DNA of 5,126 nucleotides from Pseudomonadota bacterium (lineage in GTDB: Bacteria > Pseudomonadota > Alphaproteobacteria > Azospirillales > Azospirillaceae). Each line of letters begins with the position of its first letter. Position 1 is the stretch's first letter. Shown in pieces: positions 1 through 4,934 of this stretch. The stretch lies in NCBI GenBank assembly GCA_023412175.1, contig JAEYOB010000766.1, positions 1-5,126 on the forward strand. Reading direction: 5' to 3'. The notes beneath the pieces were generated by a model, which did not search any database, was not told where the DNA came from, and saw only the letters and a program-made list of their open reading frames with translations. Both the position numbers and the translations under genes were made by a program.

Positions 1-921
1 CTCCTGCCCCGCTCCGCGCACCCGGTCGGTCAGAGTCAGGACGCGGTCGGCAAAGGCGGCGTTGCCGCCGCGGGCCGGATCGATGAGGATGAGAAGCTGA
101 CCGGTGCACGGCGTCTCGGCGCCCGGATGGGCCGACCAATCCACTTCGAAGGAGAAGCGGCCGCCGGTCAGCGCCGCCGACAGCACCTCGATCAGGAAGG
201 CGATGGACGAGCCCTTGTGGCCGCCGAAGGGCAGCAGCGCGCCGCCGTCCAGCACCGCCTTCGGGTCGGTTGTCGGGTTGCCGTCGCGGTCCACCCCGTA
301 GCCCGGCGGCAGGTCATGCCCCTCGCGGGCGGCGATGCGCACGTCCCCGTTGGCCATGGAGCTGGCCGCCTGATCGAAGACGATGGGTTCGCCGCCGGCG
401 CAGGGCGTGGCGAAGGCCATGGGGTTGGTGCCGTACACCGCCGAACGACCGCCGTGCGGCACCACGCAGGCGAAGCTGTTGACGACCGACAGCGCCACCA
501 GCCCTTCGCGCGCGAAGGGCTCCACATCCGGCCACAGCGCGCTGAAATGATGGGAATTGCGGATCGCCAGCAGGGCCATGCCGCCGGCCCGGACCATCTC
601 CATCAGCCGCGGTTGCGCCGCCAGCAGGGCGGGCTGTGCGAAGCCGTTGGCGGCGTCCACCCGCAGGAAGGCGGGGCCGACCTCCTCCACCCTGGGCACC
701 GCCTTGCCGTCCGCCCAGCCGCTCTTCAGCGATCCGACATAGCCCGGGATACGGAACACGCCGTGGCTGAAGGAGCCGTCGCGCTCGCAGCCCGCGCAGT
801 TCTCGGCGAGGATCCGGGCCACAGCCTCCGAACAGCCGTGGCGCTCGAAGATGCGCGCCAGCAGGGCCACCAGTTCATCGTAGGGGATCAGGGTTTCGCC
901 GGTCGGGGAGAGATCGGTCAT
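1..921 (-). CDS. dpkA: Delta1-piperideine-2-carboxylate / delta1-pyrroline-2-carboxylate reductase (Ldh2 family), C-terminus cut by window edge
   Basis: Cytosolic NAD(P)H-dependent reductase of the malate/L-lactate dehydrogenase (Ldh2) family. Family members of this type reduce the cyclic imines piperideine-2-carboxylate and pyrroline-2-carboxylate to L-pipecolate and L-proline, in D-lysine, D-proline or hydroxyproline catabolism. The frame is open for 307 codons from an ATG at 921 down to base 1. Visible motifs: SHGVFRIPGY (residues 52-61) with the conserved His53; NSHHFSALWPDVEPFA (122-137); VVPHGGRSAVYGTNPMAFATP, split here as VVPHGG (153-158) and YGTNPMAFATP (163-173); LPFGGHKGSS (230-239); and DWSAHPGAETP (261-271). 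These match what I remember of Pseudomonas DpkA closely, more so than malate or ureidoglycolate dehydrogenases. About 30 C-terminal residues are probably missing if it has the usual length of about 340. No good Shine-Dalgarno precedes the ATG, but no alternative in-frame start lies nearby. It follows the ligase/ACAD operon on the same strand after a 350-bp gap. The family call is firm; the exact substrate is inferred. Confidence 0.88.
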   Translation of the reverse strand, partial: MTDLSPTGETLIPYDELVALLARIFERHGCSEAVARILAENCAGCERDGSFSHGVFRIPGYVGSLKSGWADGKAVPRVEEVGPAFLRVDAANGFAQPALLAAQPRLMEMVRAGGMALLAIRNSHHFSALWPDVEPFAREGLVALSVVNSFACVVPHGGRSAVYGTNPMAFATPCAGGEPIVFDQAASSMANGDVRIAAREGHDLPPGYGVDRDGNPTTDPKAVLDGGALLPFGGHKGSSIAFLIEVLSAALTGGRFSFEVDWSAHPGAETPCTGQLLILIDPARGGNAAFADRVLTLTDRVRGAGQE

Positions 922-1008
922 GGCTCGGCACCGTCGATGGATTAGAGGAGGCTGCGGGGATGCCCGGCCCGGAAGGGGGGCGAGCGGCACGGAGGTCGGC
1001 CGTCCGGC

Positions 1009-1032
1009 GGCGAACTCGGCGACTAGTTCGCC
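1009..1032. repeat. 8-bp inverted repeat upstream of dpkA
   Basis: Perfect arms GGCGAACT (1009-1016) and AGTTCGCC (1025-1032) are separated by 8 nt. It lies 88-111 nt upstream of the dpkA start codon. A TTGACG hexamer reading on the minus strand (1053-1048) lies just upstream, so the repeat falls where a -10 region would be. It may be an operator or an RNA hairpin in the leader; the sequence does not decide between these. Confidence 0.4.
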
Positions 1033-1093
1033 TGTCACGGCGGCAAGCGTCAAGCCCAGATGCTGGTGACCGAGGTGATGTGGTGGACGGCCC

Positions 1094-1114
1094 TTTCACC
1101 AAATGTCGGTGAAA
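1094..1114. promoter_or_regulatory. Operator-like 7-bp inverted repeat upstream of dpkA
   Basis: Perfect arms TTTCACC (1094-1100) and GGTGAAA (1108-1114) are separated by 7 nt, giving a 21-bp dyad that is AT-richer than its surroundings. It lies immediately downstream (minus strand) of a TTGACG -35-like hexamer, so a bound dimer would cover the -10 region. Its length suits a TetR-, MarR- or GntR-type dimer, but the arms do not let me name a regulator. It has no T-run, which argues against a terminator. Confidence 0.4.
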
Positions 1115-1140
1115 CATGGATGCACCCGGCCAACCGTCAA
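1113..1140 (-). promoter_or_regulatory. Weak promoter candidate for dpkA
   Basis: On the minus strand, TTGACG (1140-1135) matches the -35 consensus at five of six positions. The best hexamer at 16 nt spacing is CATGTT (1118-1113), only three of six matches to TATAAT. The promoter would give a leader of nearly 200 nt before the dpkA ATG at 921. A second TTGACG at 1053-1048 is closer to the gene but has no acceptable -10. The case rests on the -35 and on the inverted repeat overlapping the -10, so confidence is low. Confidence 0.25.
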
Positions 1141-1149
1141 CACGGGGAG

Positions 1150-1166
1150 GCCGCCGCGCAGGCGGC
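1150..1166. repeat. Short GC hairpin
   Basis: Perfect arms GCCGCC (1150-1155) and GGCGGC (1161-1166) flank a 5-nt loop. In such GC-rich DNA a 6-bp stem can arise by chance. It is listed because it sits in a cluster with two longer hairpins after the ligase gene. Confidence 0.3.
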
Positions 1167-1182
1167 GTTGCGGGTCCGCAGC

Positions 1183-1216
1183 CCGCACGGCGAGCAGGAT
1201 CGCGCGGGCCGTGCGG
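1183..1216. repeat. 9-bp GC-rich stem-loop downstream of the ligase gene
   Basis: Perfect arms CCGCACGGC (1183-1191) and GCCGTGCGG (1208-1216) are separated by 16 nt. On the minus-strand transcript this would form 56-89 nt after the ligase stop codon. No run of T follows it, so it is not a standard intrinsic terminator. It could stabilise the 3' end of the ACAD-ligase mRNA or assist Rho-dependent termination. Confidence 0.4.
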
Positions 1217-1218
1217 CG

Positions 1219-1259
1219 GGGAGAGGCGCTGGAACGGTTCCGGGGCCAACACCTCTCCC
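1219..1259 (-). terminator. Possible 3'-end hairpin after the ligase gene, without T-run
   Basis: Outer perfect arms GGGAGAGG (1219-1226) and CCTCTCCC (1252-1259) enclose a smaller perfect inverted repeat, GGAAC-G-GTTCC (1231-1241). The structure begins 12 nt past the ligase stop codon, where a terminator or mRNA-stabilising hairpin would be expected. The bases after it on the minus strand are GC-rich with no T-run, so intrinsic termination is doubtful. Confidence 0.35.
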
Positions 1260-1271
1260 GATGACCCTCCC

Positions 1272-2756
1272 CTACCGGCTCCGCAATTCGACGACGCCGC
1301 CGGCCGCTTCGACCAGGAGGTGGCGCTGCACCTTCTGCGTTGCCGTCTTGGGGATCTCCTCCCGGGTCTCCACGTAGCGCGGAATCATGTAATCCGGGAT
1401 CCGACCCTTCAGAAACACAGGGAGGTCGGCCGCGTCGAAGCCGGGACGCGGGACGATGACCGCCTTGATCTCCTCTCCCATGATGTCGTCCGGCACGCCG
1501 ACGACGGCGCAGTCGGCGACGTTCGGATGCTTGAGCAGCGCAAGCTCGATCTCGACCGGTGCGATCATTTCACCGGCACGGCGGATCAATTCCTTCATGC
1601 GGCCGTCGAAGTGAAGGAAGCCGTCCTCGTCGAAGAAGCCGCGGTCGCCGGTGTGGAACCACAGGTTCGACGTCGCCGCCGCCATCGCCTCCGGCTTCTT
1701 CCAATAGCCGTCGAACATCAGGAAGGAGCGGTTCGGGCGCACGACGATCTCCCCCTTGCCGCCCGGCGGCAACGCCACGTCGTCGGCGTCCACCACCCGC
1801 ACCTCCACATCGGGACGCGGCGCGCCGACCGACCCGAACCTGTTCCTGGCCGGGGTGTTCATGGTCACCCAGCCGCCGGTCTCGGTCATCCCGTACAACT
1901 CGCGCACGGAAATACCCAACCGTTCCTCCACGTCGCGCCAGACCGCTGGCGGCGCGCCGCCCCCCACCGCCCAGCGCAGCCCATGGTCGCGGTCGGCGGA
2001 TTGCAGGCGTTTGCACAGGATGGCGAGCACGGTGCCGACATAGGTGAACCCCGTGGCCCCATAGCGCCGCGCATCCTCCAGGAGGCCAGAGGCCGAGAAG
2101 CGCGGAAGCAACACCAGCGACGCACCGACGTGCAGCGACGACATCACCGCGTACATCTGGGGATTGGCGTGGAAGAGCGGCAGGAACACCAGGATGCGGT
2201 CGGCCTCCGTCAGTTCCAGCGACGCCGCCATGTGCTGCCCCGCGATCTCATAGCAGGCGTTGGGGATCACCGCCCCCTTTGGCAGGCCGGTCGTCCCGGA
2301 GGTGTAGAGGATCGCGTTCGGTGTCCGTCCCGCCAGCGACAGGCGCGCGCGCGGTGATGGGGCCACGTCGGGCAACGTTTCGAAGCCGTCGTCGAGGGGA
2401 ATCACCGGAAGTGCCGTCCCCTCCACGTTCGCCAGGAACGGCTCCTCCGCGACGAGCAGGCAGGCGTCGCTCTGCTCCAGCAGATAACGCAGCCCTTCGC
2501 CCACCAGGGCGGTGTTGATCGGAACGGTGATGGCGCCGAGTTCCGACAGGGCGAACCAGACGACGAGGAAACCCGGACGGTTGCCGGCCAGCAGCGCCAC
2601 GGTCTGCCCCGCGGCGATCCCGTTCGCGGCGAAGCGGGCGACCGCCGAATCCACCATGGCGGCCATGGCGCCGTAGGTGATCGTGCGGTCGCCGAACAAC
2701 AGGAAGGGCCGTTCCGGCGTGGCGGCGGCGCGGGCGTAGAGCGCGTCCGCGATCAT
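1272..2756 (-). CDS. ANL-superfamily acyl-CoA synthetase (AMP-forming acyl-CoA ligase)
   Basis: A 494-residue AMP-dependent ligase that would activate a carboxylic acid to an acyl-adenylate and transfer it to CoA in the cytosol. The whole fold can be followed: N-terminal domain; ATP-binding P-loop YTSGTTGLPKG (151-161); YGMTE (288-292); the adenylate-binding HTGD (368-371); hinge and C-terminal-domain start around DGRMKELIRRAGEMIAPVE (384-402); and the C-terminal IPKTATQKVQR (468-478) with the putative adenylation lysine Lys475. The usual Gly before that lysine is Gln here. Length and motifs resemble the crotonobetaine/carnitine-CoA ligase-like branch of small-acid ligases, but the substrate cannot be read off. 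The ATG overlaps the stop of the upstream ACAD gene (ATGA at 2756-2753) and a G-rich Shine-Dalgarno-like GGGGGG lies a few bases upstream, indicating translational coupling. The ACAD partner suggests the thioester product is passed to a flavoenzyme (inference). Confidence 0.93.
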   Translation of the reverse strand: MIADALYARAAATPERPFLLFGDRTITYGAMAAMVDSAVARFAANGIAAGQTVALLAGNRPGFLVVWFALSELGAITVPINTALVGEGLRYLLEQSDACLLVAEEPFLANVEGTALPVIPLDDGFETLPDVAPSPRARLSLAGRTPNAILYTSGTTGLPKGAVIPNACYEIAGQHMAASLELTEADRILVFLPLFHANPQMYAVMSSLHVGASLVLLPRFSASGLLEDARRYGATGFTYVGTVLAILCKRLQSADRDHGLRWAVGGGAPPAVWRDVEERLGISVRELYGMTETGGWVTMNTPARNRFGSVGAPRPDVEVRVVDADDVALPPGGKGEIVVRPNRSFLMFDGYWKKPEAMAAATSNLWFHTGDRGFFDEDGFLHFDGRMKELIRRAGEMIAPVEIELALLKHPNVADCAVVGVPDDIMGEEIKAVIVPRPGFDAADLPVFLKGRIPDYMIPRYVETREEIPKTATQKVQRHLLVEAAGGVVELRSR

Positions 2757-3925
2757 GGCATCCCCCCGGTCTTGGACCCAGCCACCAGCTTCTGGGCCAC
2801 CAGCTTTTGGAGGTGCTTCGCGATGGTGTTCTTCAGGATCTCAGAAGACCCGCCGGCGATCTCGTAGGCCTTGGCATCGCGCAGGTAGCGGCCGAAGCGG
2901 GCCGATTCCATCACGCCGTAGGCACCGCAGATCTGAACCGCGCGCGCCGCGGTTTCGGTCGCGACCCGGCTGGCGAGCAGCTTCGCCTCGCTGCCGAACC
3001 GGGCGATGTCGTCGTGGCGGTCGAGCGCCCTGGCCGCGGCATAAGTCAGCAGGCGCGCGGCGTCGATCTCCGCCAGCATGTCGGCGAAGTACCACTGGAT
3101 CCCCTGGAAATCCAAGACGGTGCGGTCGAAGGCCGTGCGGCGCGCGGCGAAGTCCAGTGCGCCGTCGAAGGCCGCCCGCGCGATGCCGAGACTGATGGCG
3201 GCGGCCATGGTGCGGGAGTAGTCCAGCGTCGTCACCGCCAGCCGGACCCCCTTGCCCTCCTCGCCGATCATGTGGTCGAGCGGCACCGCCACCCGGTCCA
3301 GCACCAGATCGACGTGCGGGCCGTTGCGCAGACCGAAGGTGGCGGCGTTGGGGCCGACCTCGGTGCTCACCCCCTCCATGCCGCGGCGGACGAAGAAGAC
3401 CGAGACGCCGACGGGCGTCTCCGCCAGGATCACATACGCCTCTGCGGCCGAGCCGGAGGTGATGAAGGACTTTCGCCCGGTCAGGACCCAGCGGTCGCCC
3501 TCTCGCACGGCCTTGGTGTCGAGGTGGCGGATGTCGCTGCCGTGGCTCGCCTCGGTCAGGGCGTAGGACGTGACCAGCCCCTGTGAGAATTCCGGCAGGA
3601 CGGCCGCCTTCAGGCTGTCAGCGGCGAACAGGCGGATGATCGTCTGCGCCTGCAGGATGGTAATGAGGCTGATCCCGACCGCGGCGCTGGCGTAGGACGC
3701 TTCCTCGAACACCGCAGCGCAATGGGCGAAGCCCAGGCCCATGCCACCGACCTCCGCGGGCAGCGTCAGGCTGTTGTAGCCGTGACGTGCCAAGGCCTTG
3801 ATCGCCGCCTCGGGGTACACGTCGTCACGGTCGATGGCGTCGGCGTCGGGTTCCACATGCTCCGCGATCGTGCGGCGCAACGGTTCCAGAAACTCCGGCT
3901 CCACCAAGTCTGTCCACAGCGGCAT
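2753..3925 (-). CDS. Acyl-CoA dehydrogenase family FAD enzyme lacking the usual catalytic glutamates
   Basis: A 390-residue flavoprotein with the complete ACAD fold, which normally oxidises an acyl-CoA to a 2-enoyl-CoA and passes electrons to ETF. Seen: the N-terminal helical domain; YALTEASHGSD (121-131) and LTGRKSFITSG (148-158) of the FAD/substrate site; RRTAFDRTVLDFQGIQ (262-277); QICGAYGVM (331-339); and RDAKAYEIAGGSSEIL (349-364). In medium-chain enzymes the catalytic Glu sits in the YEGT motif; here that position is Gly358. In isovaleryl-type enzymes the base is the Glu of LDLER; here the motif is LDYSR with Ser237. So neither known base is present. The frame is open to an ATG at 4000, but the chosen ATG at 3925 has AAGGG and GGAG upstream, gives the normal family length, and leaves the palindrome at 3962-3982 outside the gene. 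An ATG at 3934 is also possible. First gene of an operon with the ligase. Confidence 0.93.
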   Translation of the reverse strand: MPLWTDLVEPEFLEPLRRTIAEHVEPDADAIDRDDVYPEAAIKALARHGYNSLTLPAEVGGMGLGFAHCAAVFEEASYASAAVGISLITILQAQTIIRLFAADSLKAAVLPEFSQGLVTSYALTEASHGSDIRHLDTKAVREGDRWVLTGRKSFITSGSAAEAYVILAETPVGVSVFFVRRGMEGVSTEVGPNAATFGLRNGPHVDLVLDRVAVPLDHMIGEEGKGVRLAVTTLDYSRTMAAAISLGIARAAFDGALDFAARRTAFDRTVLDFQGIQWYFADMLAEIDAARLLTYAAARALDRHDDIARFGSEAKLLASRVATETAARAVQICGAYGVMESARFGRYLRDAKAYEIAGGSSEILKNTIAKHLQKLVAQKLVAGSKTGGMP

Positions 3926-3961
3926 CGTCTCCATCCCTTCTCGTTCCACGGCGCGCGGATA

Positions 3962-3982
3962 AACCACAAACGCTTTGTGGTT
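3962..3982. promoter_or_regulatory. Perfect 9+3+9 palindrome, likely operator of the divergent promoters
   Basis: Arms AACCACAAA (3962-3970) and TTTGTGGTT (3974-3982) are exact reverse complements around CGC. It stands in the 176-bp region between the two divergent operons, 37 nt upstream of the ACAD start codon and centred about 70 nt upstream of the predicted dioxygenase transcription start. That location would suit a regulator repressing one side or acting on both. The perfect symmetry and AT-rich arms in GC-rich surroundings make chance unlikely. I cannot assign the regulator family. A terminator role is unlikely because it lies between divergent starts. Confidence 0.65.
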
Positions 3983-3990
3983 AGTTTGCC

Positions 3991-4009
3991 CAATTAACAT
4001 TCTTGATTG
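3991..4009. promoter_or_regulatory. Imperfect 19-bp dyad at the edge of the dioxygenase -35 box
   Basis: The segment is symmetric about base 4000 with seven of nine pairs matching; the outer arms CAAT (3991-3994) and ATTG (4006-4009) are exact. Its right arm overlaps the TTGACA hexamer at 4007-4012. It could be a second regulator site, but AT-rich dyads of this quality also occur by chance in promoter regions. Confidence 0.3.
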
Positions 4010-4034
4010 ACACGCTTGGTTATATAGGTATGGT
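4007..4034 (+). promoter_or_regulatory. Sigma70-type promoter for the dioxygenase-alcohol dehydrogenase operon
   Basis: TTGACA (4007-4012) is a perfect -35 box. TATGGT (4029-4034) follows after 16 nt and matches the -10 consensus at four of six positions. Transcription would start near 4041, leaving a leader of about 60 nt before the ATG at 4102. The TATATA at 4021-4026 is too close to the TTGACA to be its -10. Confidence 0.5.
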
Positions 4035-4048
4035 GCCGATATATCGGC
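4035..4048. promoter_or_regulatory. 14-bp perfect palindrome at the predicted transcription start
   Basis: GCCGATA followed directly by TATCGGC forms an uninterrupted palindrome. It begins immediately after the predicted -10 box and spans the likely start site, a classical position for a repressor site. A further GATATC lies at 4051-4056 and GATAT/ATATC arms at 4051-4065, so the stretch is rich in related AT dyads. Confidence 0.4.
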
Positions 4049-4086
4049 TCGATATCAACAATATCCCGCTCTGCGGTGCACAGCCC

Positions 4087-4095
4087 GAGGAGGAG
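4087..4095 (+). promoter_or_regulatory. Strong ribosome binding site that fixes the dioxygenase start
   Basis: GAGGAGGAG contains a full AGGAGG and ends 6 nt before the ATG at 4102. The same frame stays open upstream to a TTG at 4003, but that start would lie inside the promoter and has no comparable site. This decides the start at 4102. Confidence 0.75.
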
Positions 4096-4101
4096 CCCCC
4101 G

Positions 4102-4929
4102 ATGAAACTGACCGACGCCCAACTGGCCGAATACGAGGATCGCGGATTCCTGGTGTTCCCCGACCTCGTCTCACGCGAGGAGGTCGAAATCCTGCGCCGG
4201 GACCTGCACCGGGTCGCCGGGACCGACGCGGAAGGCGTGATCAAGGAGAAGAGCGGCACCGTCCGCTCGGTGTTCCGCGTCCACGATCCGAACGGCCCGA
4301 CAGCGTCACCGCCGTTCCAGGCGCTGGCGACGCTGCCGCGCGTCATGGAGCCGGCCCGGCAGGTCCTGAAGGACGATCCGGTGTATGTCTACCACACGAA
4401 ATGCAACCTGAAGGACGCCATCGACGGCGCCATCTGGCAGTGGCACCAGGACTACGGATACTGGCAGACCGATGGCGTCCCGCGCCCGGACATGACCACC
4501 TCGCTGCTGATGCTGGACGAGGCGACCGAGATCGGGGGCTGCCTGTACTTCATTCCCGGCAGCCACAAGCTGGGCCGGCTCGACCCGGTGCTGGACGAAA
4601 CCACCACCTCCTACAAGCTGTGGACGGTCCCCAAGCAGCAGGTCATCGACATCATGACCTCGTTCGGCGATCCGGTGGCGATCACCGGCAAGCCGGGCAC
4701 CGTGGTGCTGTTCCACCCGAACATCATCCACGGCTCGGGCCACAACATGTCACGGCATTCCCGCTGGCACATCTACACCGTCTACAATCAGGTCTCCAAC
4801 CGCCCGGCCGCGGTCGAGAACCCCCGCCCCGCCTGGGTGGTGTCGCGCGACCACACGCCGCTCGACGTCGGCCCCGACGACGGGATCCTGCGGTCGGCCG
4901 TGCCGGCCGGCGCCCAAGCGGCCGAGTGA
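4102..4929 (+). CDS. PhyH-family Fe(II)/2-oxoglutarate-dependent dioxygenase (ectoine hydroxylase-like)
   Basis: A 275-residue non-haem iron oxygenase of the phytanoyl-CoA dioxygenase family, expected to hydroxylate a small substrate while converting 2-oxoglutarate and O2 to succinate and CO2, in the cytosol. The N-terminus (TDAQLAEYEDRGFLVFPDLV, 4-23) is typical of the family. The iron triad is visible: His115 and Asp117 in WQWHQDYGYW (112-121), and His210 in HPNIIHGSGHN (205-215). Arg221, eleven residues after His210 in RWHIYTVYN, fits the 2-oxoglutarate-binding arginine seen at the same spacing in ectoine hydroxylase (EctD). GGCLYFIPGSHK (145-156) is another family hallmark. The HxD region parallels the EctD signature but differs at many positions, the protein is somewhat shorter, and no ectoine genes are nearby, so EctD itself is unlikely. 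It is first in a plus-strand operon with an alcohol dehydrogenase that could oxidise its product. Family sure; substrate unknown. Confidence 0.93.
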   Translation: MKLTDAQLAEYEDRGFLVFPDLVSREEVEILRRDLHRVAGTDAEGVIKEKSGTVRSVFRVHDPNGPTASPPFQALATLPRVMEPARQVLKDDPVYVYHTKCNLKDAIDGAIWQWHQDYGYWQTDGVPRPDMTTSLLMLDEATEIGGCLYFIPGSHKLGRLDPVLDETTTSYKLWTVPKQQVIDIMTSFGDPVAITGKPGTVVLFHPNIIHGSGHNMSRHSRWHIYTVYNQVSNRPAAVENPRPAWVVSRDHTPLDVGPDDGILRSAVPAGAQAAE

Positions 4930-4934
4930 CCGTG

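Larger units (their letters stand above)
922..1271. other. Gene-free intergenic stretch rich in inverted repeats
   Basis: This 350-bp gap lies between the stop codon of the ligase and the start of the dpkA-like gene, both on the minus strand. The open frames here do not resemble any protein family and have the Arg/Pro/Ala-rich composition of antisense shadows in GC-rich DNA. It holds five inverted repeats: 1009-1032, 1094-1114, 1150-1166, 1183-1216 and 1219-1259. The three next to the ligase end could help end that transcript. The two nearer dpkA could be operators or leader structure. None is followed by a T-run on either strand, so a canonical intrinsic terminator is not visible. Confidence 0.6.

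Noticed and set aside
127..945. Plus-strand open frame of 272 codons opposite the dpkA-like gene
   Set aside because: Low-complexity His/Arg/Gly/Ala-rich translation, no recognisable motif, and the minus strand encodes a clear Ldh2-family enzyme.
1183..1259. Canonical Rho-independent terminator after the ligase gene
   Set aside because: Good stems exist but no T-run follows on the minus strand; kept only as a low-confidence 3'-end hairpin.
1116..2357. Long plus-strand open frame (413 codons) opposite the ligase gene
   Set aside because: It is antisense to an unmistakable acyl-CoA ligase, its translation is rich in His, Arg, Gly and Ala without any family motif, and such antisense frames are common in GC-rich coding DNA.
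2807..3586. Plus-strand open frame of 259 codons opposite the ACAD gene
   Set aside because: Same antisense-shadow character; the minus strand has the full set of ACAD motifs.
1272..3925. Prolyl-AMP ligase plus prolyl-carrier dehydrogenase (pyrrole-2-carboxyl biosynthesis)
   Set aside because: The ligase-ACAD pairing superficially fits, but no carrier protein gene is present and the ACAD lacks the expected catalytic Glu; a CoA-dependent catabolic role is simpler.
3926..4000. N-terminal extension of the ACAD to an ATG at 4000
   Set aside because: It would add 25 residues beyond family length, place the perfect palindrome inside the coding region, and lacks a good ribosome binding site; the ATG at 3925 fits better.
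4003..4101. TTG start at 4003 for the dioxygenase
   Set aside because: It overlaps the promoter elements and is overridden by the strong GAGGAGGAG site before the ATG at 4102.
4102..4929. Annotation as ectoine hydroxylase (ectD)
   Set aside because: The HxD-region signature only partly matches, the protein is shorter than typical EctD, and there are no ectoine synthesis genes alongside.
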